Source: Catalinimonas sp038039535 (GTDB taxonomy: Bacteria; Bacteroidota; Bacteroidia; Cytophagales; Cyclobacteriaceae). Taken from it: a DNA stretch of 64,000 bases. Under the pieces are notes generated by a model. That model worked only from the letters and a program-made list of their open reading frames with translations, ran no database searches and was not told the origin of the DNA. The DNA lies in the NCBI RefSeq assembly GCF_038039535.1, contig NZ_JBBPHP010000033.1, positions 1 through 64,000 on the forward strand, read 5' to 3'. Positions 37,161 through 47,600 of the stretch are shown here, piece after piece (the first letter of the stretch is position 1; each line of letters begins with the position of its first letter). A program made the translations under genes and the position numbers.

Positions 37161-38183
37161 ATGAAGGAGCGCATCACCACCCAACCTTGGGGAAAGCATC
37201 AGGAGAAAGAAGTCTACCTCTTCAGGATAGCAAATACAGATGGGACCTTTGTAGAACTGACCAATTACGGGGCATCCATCGTCTCCATTCATGTTCCTGA
37301 CCGCAAAGGTGCATTGGGAAATGTGGTGTTGGGCTTTCCAAGTCTGGAGGGTTATGTACAGGATCGTTGTTATATAGGAGCTACTATCGGCAGGTTTGCC
37401 AACCGGATCAAAGGCGCTGAATTCACATTGGACGGTAAGCGCTATGTGCTGGAGGATAATGATCATGGGAATTCCAATCATGGCGGTTGGAGTGGCTTTC
37501 ATGCCAAAATCTTTGACTTTGAAGTAGGGGAGGATCAGGTAGTTTTTCATTTGCACAGCCCTGATGGAGAGGGAGGCTATCCGGGAAATCTGCGACTCAG
37601 TGTTAGCTATTCATGGAATGAAGCACATGAATTGTACATCCATTATGCAGCAACTACAGATCAAAAGACCATCGCTAACTTCACCAACCATGCCTATTTC
37701 AATCTTTCTGCCGAAGCATATTCCATTCTTGACCATGAGTTGAGGGTTGAAGCTCAAGAGATGCTGGAAATGAGGGATGAATTTATTCCCACAGGAAAAA
37801 TTGTTCCCGTATCGCACTCAGGTTTTGCTCAGGATAAGATACGAGATAAAATGACGATCCGGGCTAATGAGATAAGTGGATTAAACAGCTGCTATGTGCT
37901 GGATAAAAAAGCCGGAAAGCCTGATGCTACTTTATTTGACCCTTTATCAGGCAGGATGATGGAAGTATTCACCTCCTATCCTGGCTTGTTGCTCTACACG
38001 GGAGATTACCTTTCCAGTCAACTACCCGGCCATCTTTCAAAAAATTATAAACCCTTGGATGGCCTCTGTCTGGAATGTCAATATTACCCTGACAGCCCTC
38101 ATCATCCTCATTTTCCCTCCACCGTGCTGGAGTCTGGGCAAAATTATGAAGAGAATATTATATTCAAGTTTAAAGTAAGATGA
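37161..38183 (+). CDS. galM: Aldose 1-epimerase (galactose mutarotase)
   Basis: The 340-residue protein has no signal peptide and matches the GalM family: TNYGASIVSIHVPDR, GATIGRFANRIKGAEF, NHGGWSGFHAKIF, the catalytic His in FTNHAYFNLS and the catalytic Glu in LCLECQYYPDSP. It interconverts the anomers of galactose or another aldose, which fits its place directly behind GH36. It is the last gene of the operon that starts with the sugar porter. Confidence 0.92.
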   Translation: MKERITTQPWGKHQEKEVYLFRIANTDGTFVELTNYGASIVSIHVPDRKGALGNVVLGFPSLEGYVQDRCYIGATIGRFANRIKGAEFTLDGKRYVLEDNDHGNSNHGGWSGFHAKIFDFEVGEDQVVFHLHSPDGEGGYPGNLRLSVSYSWNEAHELYIHYAATTDQKTIANFTNHAYFNLSAEAYSILDHELRVEAQEMLEMRDEFIPTGKIVPVSHSGFAQDKIRDKMTIRANEISGLNSCYVLDKKAGKPDATLFDPLSGRMMEVFTSYPGLLLYTGDYLSSQLPGHLSKNYKPLDGLCLECQYYPDSPHHPHFPSTVLESGQNYEENIIFKFKVR

Positions 38184-38812
38184 TGATATTATAGTATTAA
38201 AACAATTTGGGTTGAATGTACTCGGTAATCAGTTTTTAATTTTAATCTAATATAATGTGCTTTTTTCTACAGAGTATTTTAAATTTTAATAGAAGTGATA
38301 CAGTAGATGGTATAGCATTTTTTTAGCGTCACATTCATAGTTTGCAAAGGCGGAGTGCCGCTCAATAGGTTTCCTGTTATTGTCATATCCAAAAGCTTCT
38401 CCACAACCCTAAAAGGTTTGAGTATTTTTCTTTTCAACATAAAGTACACCTCATCATCCCTAGGAGCAAAGCTAAGGTGAGGCAATAATGATGTGTCAAT
38501 TAAAGAAAAAATGCCATGAACTCATCATTTGCTTCACCACTTCCTTCCTCTTCATAGCTAAACGAACTTATATTTAAAACTGTATTTACTCTTGTAATGT
38601 GTATAAATGCCCTCGTTTATTGTTTTGGAATTATCTATAACCAAGCATCTTGCTACTTTTTTTCTATCATTCATATGTAGAAAAGCCCACTTTTTTAGCA
38701 TTTAAATTGTAAAGGTGATAGAAATAATTTGAAAAAAAATCCCAAATCTCTAAATTGGTCAGAATACTCGCACTAAATTTCATATTTTTTTAATTATAAC
38801 GCTTATTTCTTC
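38184..38812. other. Intergenic region with a possible repeat-derived segment
   Basis: This 629-base gap ends the galM operon and precedes the sigma factor gene. The part at 38279-38485 has an open minus-strand frame (KPFRVVEKLLDMTITGNLL, SGTPPLQTMNVTL) that resembles no family I know. It contains CCTCATCATCCC and a nearby GGTGAGG that could pair. I suspect a non-coding interspersed repeat rather than a gene. No clear promoter is seen before the sigma gene. Confidence 0.35.
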
Positions 38813-39421
38813 ATGAAATCGAAAGGCTTTTCGGAACTGAGTGATGCTGGGCTTTGGGAACTGGTCCGGCAGGATAACCGTCTGGCTTATGAAGAAATTT
38901 ATCATCGTTTTTGGTCAAAAATTTATTTCGCTGCCTACAAAGTATTAAAGGATCAAGAAGTAGCCAGCGACATCACCCAGGAAGTATTTACATATCTTTG
39001 GCTCAAGCGTAACACTACTGATATCAGCAATTTATCCTCCTACCTCTATGGAATGGTCAGGAATCTGGTACTAAAAAGTTTGAGGGATGGAAAGATTGCT
39101 CAGACCCATCTGGACCGTATCCAACAGGTAACTTTTGTCAACCATACGGAAGAAACTATTAATTTTAACCAGCTACAGGAAATATATGAGTCTAGTATGG
39201 CTAATTTGCCAGCACGCTGTCGTGAAGTTTTTCATTTGAGCCGAAACGAGCATAAAACGGTTAAAGAGATTGCTATAGAGATGAATATATCTCCAAAAAC
39301 GGTTGAAAACCAAATCACCAAAGCCCTTAAGCTACTGAGAGTTGCCTTCCGTGAAGTAGTTCCTATCGCGTTTTTTTTCTTCAATGAAGTGCTTCTAGAG
39401 AGATTTTGTAAATTATTTTAG
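38813..39421 (+). CDS. ECF RNA polymerase sigma factor (FecI-like)
   Basis: The 202-residue protein has sigma region 2 (about 25-90: YEEIYHRFWSKIYFAAYKVL, DITQEVFTYLWLKR) and region 4 (about 130-185: LPARCREVFHLSRNEHKTVK, EIAIEMNISPKTVENQITKA), with the short hydrophobic tail common in Bacteroidota ECF factors. A FecR-type anti-sigma gene (43484) and an STN-bearing SusC gene (44609) follow on the same strand, so it should drive the 39621-50746 genes after an outer-membrane signal. The FG-GAP gene stands between it and FecR, which is not the usual order. Confidence 0.93.
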   Translation: MKSKGFSELSDAGLWELVRQDNRLAYEEIYHRFWSKIYFAAYKVLKDQEVASDITQEVFTYLWLKRNTTDISNLSSYLYGMVRNLVLKSLRDGKIAQTHLDRIQQVTFVNHTEETINFNQLQEIYESSMANLPARCREVFHLSRNEHKTVKEIAIEMNISPKTVENQITKALKLLRVAFREVVPIAFFFFNEVLLERFCKLF

Positions 39422-39450
39422 CTTTAGCGTAAGGGATCTAGGCTGCTTAT

Positions 39451-39470
39451 GATACTTAATAGTAAGTATC
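39451..39470 (+). other. Small hairpin in the leader of the FG-GAP gene
   Basis: GATACTTA (39451-39458) and TAAGTATC (39463-39470) form a perfect 8-bp stem with the loop ATAG, 30 bases after the sigma factor stop. No T tract follows, so it is more likely an mRNA-processing or regulatory element than a terminator. Confidence 0.35.
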
Positions 39471-39620
39471 CATCAAGCCAGGGATCAAATGATAAACATT
39501 TGTGATGAATAAATCTTCGCAAATTAGTGTTGACCGTTGCTTTTCAGTGATAAAGCATTTAAAAAAGGGAAAAGCAAAAAGAATGGATGGATCAAAGAGA
39601 TAAAAAAAGAGGGAGACATT

Positions 39621-42600
39621 ATGTTACGCAACACCAGCAGTTTATTTTTATTCATAATTATAATCTTACCGTTACTCTTTTTTTCTTGTTCAAAGGAGCA
39701 AAAGATTCAGGAAAAGTATTTATTCAACTTATTGCCCCCCTCACAAAGCGGTGTTGATTTTACCAATACACTGATTGAAAGTGATTCCATAAACATCTTA
39801 AGGCAGGCCAATCTGTATAATGGAGGTGGAGTAGGAGTTGGTGATTTTAATAAAGACGGCTTGGTGGATATCTACTTCGCAGGCAATCTGGTAGCGAATA
39901 AACTGTATCTGAATAGAAGTCAGGTAAAAGATGGGGAAACTGAAAGTAAACTGCAGTTTGAAGACATCACCGATAAAGCTGGAGTAGGAGGTGAAAACAG
40001 ATGGTGTACCGGAGTGTCCGTGGTCGATATCAATGCGGATGGCTGGTTGGATGTATATGTTTCTGCCTCATTTCTTGATGACCCACTGCTGAGAAAAAAC
40101 CTTTTATATATCAACCAGGGACTTGGAAATGATGGCATACCAGTCTTTAAAGAATCCGCAGAAGCTTATGGTTTGGCAGATGCCGGTTTCAGCACGCAGG
40201 GTGTTTTTTTTGATTATGATCAAGATGGTGACCTGGATATGTATCTGGTGACCAATGAACTGAACGATCCCAAAACCCCCATTCAGTACCGGCCCAAGGT
40301 AGCAGATGGCAGTGCTTTAAACAGTGACAGACTGTACCGAAATGATAGCCCGCCAAATAGCGCACATCCTATATTTACGGATGTATCCCGAGAAGCAGGT
40401 ATCCTGCTGGAAGGCTGGGGTCATGCGGTATCAATTTCTGATTTTAACCTGGATGGCTGGCCTGATTTATACGTAAGCAATGATTTTGTTTCCAATGATG
40501 TGCTGTACATCAATAATCAGAAGGGGCCGGATGGTAAAGTTACTTTTACCAATAGAGCGTCTGACTATATCAAGCATACCGCCTGGAATGCGATGGGTAC
40601 CGACGCGGTGGACGTTAATAATGATGGATTTGTGGACCTGATGTCTCTAGAGATGCTTCCCGAACAGAACCTCAGAAAAAAAACCATGCTGGGGGGCAAT
40701 GAATACTTTAATTATTTCAACAATGCAAAGTATGCTTATGAGCATCAGTATGTACGCAATGTACTCCAACTCAGTACCGGCATGACGCCCGAAGGGCATC
40801 CTACCTTCGGAGATGTGGCGTTTATGGCCGGAGTGTACCAGACAGACTGGAGCTGGGCACCACTCATCGCCGATTTTGATAATGATGGCCTGCGCGACAT
40901 GATCATCACCAACGGCCTTCCCCGTGATGTGACTGACCTGGATTACATCGTATATGATAACGGTCAGAGTAACTACGGAGGAAGTACCAACGCCTCCCTC
41001 AAGATGGTGGAAGAATACTTTCCCATCGTAAAAATTTCAAACTATGCCTTCAAAAATACCGATGGGTATGGCTTTGCCGATAGCACCAGCAGCTGGGGAT
41101 TAAATTTACCCTCATTCTCAAACGGTGGGGTTTACGCAGATCTGGACAATGACGGTGACCTGGATGTGGTAGTCAACAATATCAACGACCCGGCTTTTAT
41201 TTATGAAAATACTTTGAATGGCAAGCGTGGCCAAAACGAACATTATATCAAAGTTGAGCTTAAAGGCAAAGCAACCAACCCCGGTGGCATAGGCGCAAAA
41301 TTGCATATACATTATGCCGATGGTCAGCAGCAAATTTACGAGCATCAACCTACCCGAGGATATTTGTCTACCGTAGATGCCAGGGCGCACTTTGGCTTAG
41401 GAAAAGCTACTATGGTAGACTCCATGCGTATTGACTGGCCGGATGGCAAAAGTCAGTTGCTTACCCAAATTCAAGCGGATCAGACCCTTACGATATCCTA
41501 TTTAGACGCAAAAGAAAATCCTAAAAACACATCCGGGTATCACGAAATGCCTTTCTATACTTCTCAGGCAGCAGGTCAAGCATCTTCACTGATGACATCA
41601 GCTTCACAGCATGGAATTCGGTACAAACATCAGGAAAGAGATGCGATAGACTACAACATACAGCGTACATTACCCCATAAAATGAGTCAGTACGGTCCCG
41701 GAATAGCGGTTGGAGATATTGATGACAATGGGTATGATGATTTTTATGTAGGAGGATCAGCCGGTAATCAGGGAAGATTTTTCATGCAGGATGCCCGGGG
41801 AAATTTCTCAGTAGACACTACACGCATTGCCTATGCTGATAATTCTGAAGCAGAAGATATGGGCATCTTACTTTTTGATGCAGACAATGATCAGGATCTT
41901 GATTTATACGTGGTAAGCGGGAGTTATGAGTTTCCTCCAGATCATTCGGTGAACCAGGACCGCCTGTATATCAATGATGGAAAAGGGAATTACCAGATCA
42001 GCATGACTGCTCTTCCAAAATTAGTATCTAATGGTTCCTGTGTACGTGCCGCCGACTATGACCAGGATGGTGATCTTGATCTTTTCGTAGGAGGCAGGTC
42101 AGTCTCAGGAGCATATCCTCTTGCCCCTAAAAGTTATATTCTGGAAAACGAAGGCGGGATGTTTAATGATGTGACGCTACAGTTGTGTCCTCAGCTTCAG
42201 GAGTTGGGCATGATTTCCGATGCCTTGTGGTCTGATTTTGATCAGGATGGCTTAGTGGACCTGGTAATTGTAGGAGAGTGGATGCCGCTTACCTTTCTGA
42301 AAAATACTGGAAATCTGTTTGAAAATGTCAATGCATCATCAGGCATCAGCGAACATACAGGTTGGTGGAACAGCCTTACCTCTGGAGATTTTGACAATGA
42401 TGGCGACATTGACTATGTGGCAGGAAACTTAGGCCTGAATTCCAACTATCATGCTTCAGCCAAAAAGCCCATGACCATCTATGCCAAAGATATGGATGAT
42501 AACGGGAAGATTGACCCTATGGTGTTTTGCTATATGATGGCCGAAGACAGCACCCAAAAATCTTTTCCGATGCATACCCGTGATGATATGATCAGCCAGT

Positions 42601-43304
42601 TGGTAGCCATCCGTAAAGAATATCCTACCTACAAATCCTTTGGCCGTGCTACGATGGATGATATCTGGAACGCAAAAGCTAAGGAAGGAGCCATAAAGAT
42701 GCAGGCCACTCACTTACAGAGTAGTTACATAGAGAATCTGGGAAATGGAAAGTTTTCCCTGAAGCCACTACCCAAAGCAGCACAGATGGCACCACTATAT
42801 GGTATGCTATCAGAAGATATAGATCAGGATGGTAAGCTTGATCTCTTACTGGTAGGAAATGATTATGGCATAGACCCGATCTCAGGCAGACATGATGCGT
42901 TCAACGGACTATACATGAAAGGTGATGGAAAAGGAAATTTTGAGGCCCTGACGATTGCCCAGAGCGGCTTCTTTGTACCCGGCGATGCCAAAGCTTTAGC
43001 AAAAGTACATTCTGCACAGGGTAAAGATCTGATGATCGCCACTCAGAACCAGGATAGCCTGCGGGTATTTAGTAATAATTCTGAAATAAATCCGGTACCA
43101 CATCAATGGGTCAGTCTGAATACTGATGATTTTTGTGCTGATATCGTGTACCATGATAACAGCAGGCGCCATGTGGAATTTTATTACGGAAACACTTTTT
43201 TATCGCAGTCTTCCCGTAAAGTGAAAGTAGATGCCAACGTAGAAAGTGTGGTGATTACCAACTTCATGGGGGAAAAAAGAGAGGTAATACCATCAGGGAT
43301 TTAA
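39621..43304 (+). CDS. FG-GAP/VCBS repeat lipoprotein with ASPIC/UnbV domain (second copy)
   Basis: An in-frame TTG at 39537 opens the frame earlier, but the ATG at 39621 is preceded by GAGGGAG and gives a lipoprotein signal (FLFIIIILPLLFFSCSKEQ). The 1227-residue product is a full-length paralogue of the protein at 10050-13658. It has the same opening after the Cys (LLPPSQSGVDFTNTL), many Ca-binding FG-GAP blades such as DYDQDGDLDLFVGG, and a central ASPIC/UnbV segment (about 555-625, HFGLGKATMVDSMRIDWPDG). It is probably a surface-anchored propeller protein of a glycan utilisation system, with no catalytic motif visible. It lies between the sigma and anti-sigma genes. Confidence 0.85.
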   Translation: MLRNTSSLFLFIIIILPLLFFSCSKEQKIQEKYLFNLLPPSQSGVDFTNTLIESDSINILRQANLYNGGGVGVGDFNKDGLVDIYFAGNLVANKLYLNRSQVKDGETESKLQFEDITDKAGVGGENRWCTGVSVVDINADGWLDVYVSASFLDDPLLRKNLLYINQGLGNDGIPVFKESAEAYGLADAGFSTQGVFFDYDQDGDLDMYLVTNELNDPKTPIQYRPKVADGSALNSDRLYRNDSPPNSAHPIFTDVSREAGILLEGWGHAVSISDFNLDGWPDLYVSNDFVSNDVLYINNQKGPDGKVTFTNRASDYIKHTAWNAMGTDAVDVNNDGFVDLMSLEMLPEQNLRKKTMLGGNEYFNYFNNAKYAYEHQYVRNVLQLSTGMTPEGHPTFGDVAFMAGVYQTDWSWAPLIADFDNDGLRDMIITNGLPRDVTDLDYIVYDNGQSNYGGSTNASLKMVEEYFPIVKISNYAFKNTDGYGFADSTSSWGLNLPSFSNGGVYADLDNDGDLDVVVNNINDPAFIYENTLNGKRGQNEHYIKVELKGKATNPGGIGAKLHIHYADGQQQIYEHQPTRGYLSTVDARAHFGLGKATMVDSMRIDWPDGKSQLLTQIQADQTLTISYLDAKENPKNTSGYHEMPFYTSQAAGQASSLMTSASQHGIRYKHQERDAIDYNIQRTLPHKMSQYGPGIAVGDIDDNGYDDFYVGGSAGNQGRFFMQDARGNFSVDTTRIAYADNSEAEDMGILLFDADNDQDLDLYVVSGSYEFPPDHSVNQDRLYINDGKGNYQISMTALPKLVSNGSCVRAADYDQDGDLDLFVGGRSVSGAYPLAPKSYILENEGGMFNDVTLQLCPQLQELGMISDALWSDFDQDGLVDLVIVGEWMPLTFLKNTGNLFENVNASSGISEHTGWWNSLTSGDFDNDGDIDYVAGNLGLNSNYHASAKKPMTIYAKDMDDNGKIDPMVFCYMMAEDSTQKSFPMHTRDDMISQLVAIRKEYPTYKSFGRATMDDIWNAKAKEGAIKMQATHLQSSYIENLGNGKFSLKPLPKAAQMAPLYGMLSEDIDQDGKLDLLLVGNDYGIDPISGRHDAFNGLYMKGDGKGNFEALTIAQSGFFVPGDAKALAKVHSAQGKDLMIATQNQDSLRVFSNNSEINPVPHQWVSLNTDDFCADIVYHDNSRRHVEFYYGNTFLSQSSRKVKVDANVESVVITNFMGEKREVIPSGI

Positions 43305-43483
43305 TTGCAGTCTGATGAGTCAGAAGCGCTAAGTCTTTCATCTGAAGCTTCCACCTTATGGAGGCAGTAATCCTCAGTACGCAGAAATCATAGCCATCCA
43401 CGATTTATTTATTTTTTTAACTGATGCATAGGGGATAGTTATCACTTGTGGTACTTAATATAAAGAAGCAGAAAAAATTATCT

Positions 43484-44485
43484 ATGAACGAAAGTCAGTT
43501 CCGGGCCTTACTTGATAAATATGTACAGGGCACTTGTACACCGGAAGAGATAAAACTACTTCATCGGTTTTATGATTCTTTTCAGGAGGAGGAGCTGGAA
43601 GAAGAGCCAGATGCCTTTGAAATGTGGCTTATCCAGGAAAAAATACATAGAAGCATTGAACGCTCATTAGAACAAACTGAGCGAGAGGAACATAACGCGC
43701 GTAAATATCAAATCTCAAAAAAGTATTCTCTCTTAAGAGCTGCCGCAATCATATTCATCTTTTTTGGAATAGGTATAGGAGGCTATTACGCCTATGACAA
43801 CATGCCTGAGCCTCAGATGGCATGGGTAGAAAAAATTACTAAAAAAGGACAAAAGGCCACCCTTACATTGACGGATGGTACCAAAGTTTATTTGAATGTA
43901 GATAGCAAGCTGACTTTTCCCGAACGATTTGATACTGATAAAAGGGAAGTGGTTTTAGAAGGTGAAGCTTTTTTTGATGTAACAAAAAATCCTGAAAAAC
44001 CTTTTATCATTAGAAGTGGTAACCTTACTACAACAGTACTGGGTACTTCTTTCAATATCAAAGCCTTTGACCATGAAGACCCTCAAGTAACCGTCGTGAG
44101 CGGTAAGGTAAAGGTGAATGCATTGAATACCGACAGCACTCACAATGAAGTACTTTTAACACCATTCCAGCAAGCTTTTTATGATGGTCAACTCCATAAA
44201 AAAGAGGTTGAAATACGCCCCTTTATTGCCTGGCGCGATAAGGTAATCCACTTTGACGAAGTGAGTCTGGAAGAAGCAGTGGTAGTACTGGAGCGCTGGT
44301 TCAACGTCAGTATTGATATTGAAGGCGAGCAAATCAGGAAATGCAAAATATCTGGAAAGTATCTCAATGAAAATCTGATCAATATCATGAAGAGCTTTGA
44401 GCATATTCTGGATGTAGAATACACCATAGATGCTGAAAGAAAGCTCACCATCAAAGGTGAGAAAGGATGCAAATCACAAAACTAA
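43484..44485 (+). CDS. FecR family anti-sigma factor
   Basis: I start at ATG 43484 (MNESQFRALLDKYVQG) rather than at the in-frame GTG 43448. The 333-residue protein has a cytoplasmic N-terminal sigma-binding part, one transmembrane helix (about 83-103, AAAIIFIFFGIGIGGYYAY), the periplasmic FecR domain (about 118-215: TLTDGTKVYLNVDSKLTFPE, VLEGEAFFDVTKNPEKPFII, VLGTSFNIKAF) and a C-terminal DUF4974 segment (VSLEEAVVVLERWFNVSIDI). It should hold the ECF sigma factor until the STN domain of the following SusC signals substrate. Confidence 0.92.
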   Translation: MNESQFRALLDKYVQGTCTPEEIKLLHRFYDSFQEEELEEEPDAFEMWLIQEKIHRSIERSLEQTEREEHNARKYQISKKYSLLRAAAIIFIFFGIGIGGYYAYDNMPEPQMAWVEKITKKGQKATLTLTDGTKVYLNVDSKLTFPERFDTDKREVVLEGEAFFDVTKNPEKPFIIRSGNLTTTVLGTSFNIKAFDHEDPQVTVVSGKVKVNALNTDSTHNEVLLTPFQQAFYDGQLHKKEVEIRPFIAWRDKVIHFDEVSLEEAVVVLERWFNVSIDIEGEQIRKCKISGKYLNENLINIMKSFEHILDVEYTIDAERKLTIKGEKGCKSQN

Positions 44486-44608
44486 TACTACTATGAAACA
44501 ACCTGAAAACAAAAACAGAGATCCTTAGCAGCCGGGCTTTGGATAGACTAGCAGGCTTACGGGATGATATCCTGAAGTGAATTAAATTTTACATCAACCT
44601 ATCTAACT

Positions 44609-47600
44609 ATGTCAAACGATATACAACCACCTACCAGAACTGTATTTCGACATACCACATTAGTATTTGCACTATTTTTTGGCTGTATTATTTTTTCATC
44701 AGCTGAAGCATCAGGGCGACGGTATGTCGACGAGGTACAAATCTCAATCAAGCTCAAGAACAGTTCAATTGAAGAAGTCTTTATGGCTATAGAAGAAGCC
44801 ACAGACTATGTTTTTGCCTACGGAGAGGAAGTTAAAACCCTCAAAACAACTTTCACTCTTAACTACAAAAATGCGGAGGTGAATGAAGTGCTGAGGGAAG
44901 TAGGCCGAAAGGCTCGCCTGAACTTCAAAAGAATCAATAATACCATTTCAGTAAGTGTTGCCAAAGTCTCAACCATTGCACCGCTTCCCAATCCGCCAGT
45001 TAAGCAAGCCATCAACGTGAGCGGTAAGGTAACCACCCTGGAAGGTAGCGAAGCACTACCTGGTGTAAATGTACTGGTAAAGGGTACAACCAACGGAACC
45101 ATCACCGATGTTGACGGTAATTATAACTTATCGGTGCCCAATGGCACAGATACGCTCCTTTTTTCATCTATTGGATATGCTTCTCAGGAAATTCCCATAA
45201 ATAACCGAAGTGTAATTGATGTTACCTTGGCAGAAGATGTTCAGGCATTGAGTGAAATTGTAGTAACCGGTTATGGAACCCAAAAGAAAGAGTCTGTTAC
45301 CGGAGCAATATCTACAATAGATAGTGAAGACATTGGGCGAGTGAAAGGTGGTGGTACAACGGTAAGTACCGGCCTGGCAGGTAAATTACCCGGTGTGGCA
45401 TTTCGGCAAACTGATGGACGCCCTGGCGCTGGGGCCGCCATTCAAATTCGTAACATGGGTAATCCACTTTATGTGATAGATGGAATTCAGCAGGATGAGA
45501 AACAATTTAACAGGCTTGCTCCTGCCGATATTGAGAGCATCACAATACTTAAGGATGGTGCCGCTGCCGTGTATGGTGTTCGTGCTGCTAATGGTGTAGT
45601 GGTGGTGACTACCAAAAGAGGAAGCACAGGGAGTGGGAATACAGTAAGTCTGGATTTCAACCGTGGTTTCCAAAACTGGGTGGCTTTTCCTCAAGTAACC
45701 AATAGTTCTTATGTATGGGCCTTAGAAAAGATTCAGGCAGATGTCAATGGATTCGGCACAACCAATATTACCCCTGAAGACCTGGAAAAATATAGAATAG
45801 GTGAAGAACGTGGGTACCAAAGTTTTGACTGGACAGACTTTATTATCCAGGAAAACTCTCCTACCACTCAAATCAACGTGAGTGCTACCGGGGGAGGAGA
45901 AAAAATCAATTATTATATAGCTGGTAACCGAAATTATAGCAATTCAGTTTTGGGAGATGAATTTGACTATGGCCGTACCAACATCATCAGTAATGTGGAT
46001 GCACAGATCAGTGACAGGCTCAAGGTAGGATTGGGAATCAATGGATATGCTGAAAAAACTGAAAATCCCGGAATTCCTGGCGGGGATGATTATTGGCTGC
46101 CCAGATACGCTATTATGCGGAACACTCCCTGGGAAAGGCCATATGCCAATGATAATCCAGAGTACCTAAATGACATTAAGCATAATGAAACTAACTGGGC
46201 TTATAATAATTTTGAGTTGGGGGGGTATCTTAGAGATGTTAGAAAATTTGGGCAGATCAATGCAACTGCCGAATATGATATTCCGGGTATAGAAGGTTTA
46301 TCGGCAAGAGGTCTGTACTCTTACAGTGATGAAGAGCGCCAGTTAGACGTACACGAATATACGTATGATGCTTATACTTACTTTCCAGCCACAGAAGAGT
46401 CAGAAGAAGAGTATAGGGTAACCGGGGGTAGTTCTAATCCCTGGAGACAAAGAAATGTTGATAAAATACAAAAAACCAATACTCAATTAGGTTTAAATTA
46501 TTCCAATATCTTCGGTGACCATGAAGTAGGTGCTTTGTTTTTAGCAGAGCGTTACGAAGAAAGGTTTCAGGGTACTTTTATGCGCTCAGTACCCAAAACT
46601 AATATTCTCCCTCTCATCTATTACAATGACGTCGTGGATTTCACCGATGCTGATAATCAAATTGCTCGCCTGGGTTATATCGCAAGGCTCAACTATAGCT
46701 TTGCCGGTAAATATTATGTGGAAGTAGCTGGTAGACGCGACGCTTCCTGGAAATTCGCTCCTGATAAGAGAGTAGGTTATTTCCCTTCCGGGTCCATTGG
46801 ATGGAGAATTACTGAAGAGGAGTTTATGCAGAACTGGCTAGGCAATTCTAATATATTGGATAATCTGAAGCTTAGAGCTTCTTATGGTATATTAGGAGAT
46901 GATGATATTGGTATAGGTCCTTATGATTACCTCCCAGGATATAACTATAACCAGGGTACAGCTATCCTGAATGGTAACCCGGTGGTAGGTACTCAGGATA
47001 AAGGACAGCCGATCACCAATATCACCTGGTTTGAAAGTAGAATACTTGATATTGGGGCCGACTTTTCAATGTTTGGAGGTAGGTTAAGCGGTAGTGTAGA
47101 TTACTTCCGCCGCCGACGTACTGGCCTCAGAGGTAGAAAATACGACATAGTAGTACCTAGTGAACTTGGCTATACCCTGCCCGATGAAAATGTGAATAGT
47201 GACCGGCAGTTTGGTGGGGAAGCCATGCTTGCTTACAATGGGAATATTAATGACTTTACTTATAAAATTGGGGCTAATATTTCTTATGCACGTAACAAGT
47301 TTGAGTCTTCCTATAATCCTATATTCTTTAACTCTTATGATGAATACCGCAATTCTATTGAAGACAGATATACAGGTATTCAGTGGGGTTACCAGGTAAT
47401 TGGCCAGTTTCAGGACCAGGAGCAAATCAATAACTATGAAGTCAATGTGGATGGAGAAGGTAATAGGACCTTGCTTCCCGGGGATTTGATCTATAAAGAT
47501 TTGAATGGGGACAATAAAATTGATGGTTATGACGAAAGACCCATTGGTTATAGTACCAATCTCCCCTTTATCAACGGAGGCTTAAATCTGGTTGCTGGTT

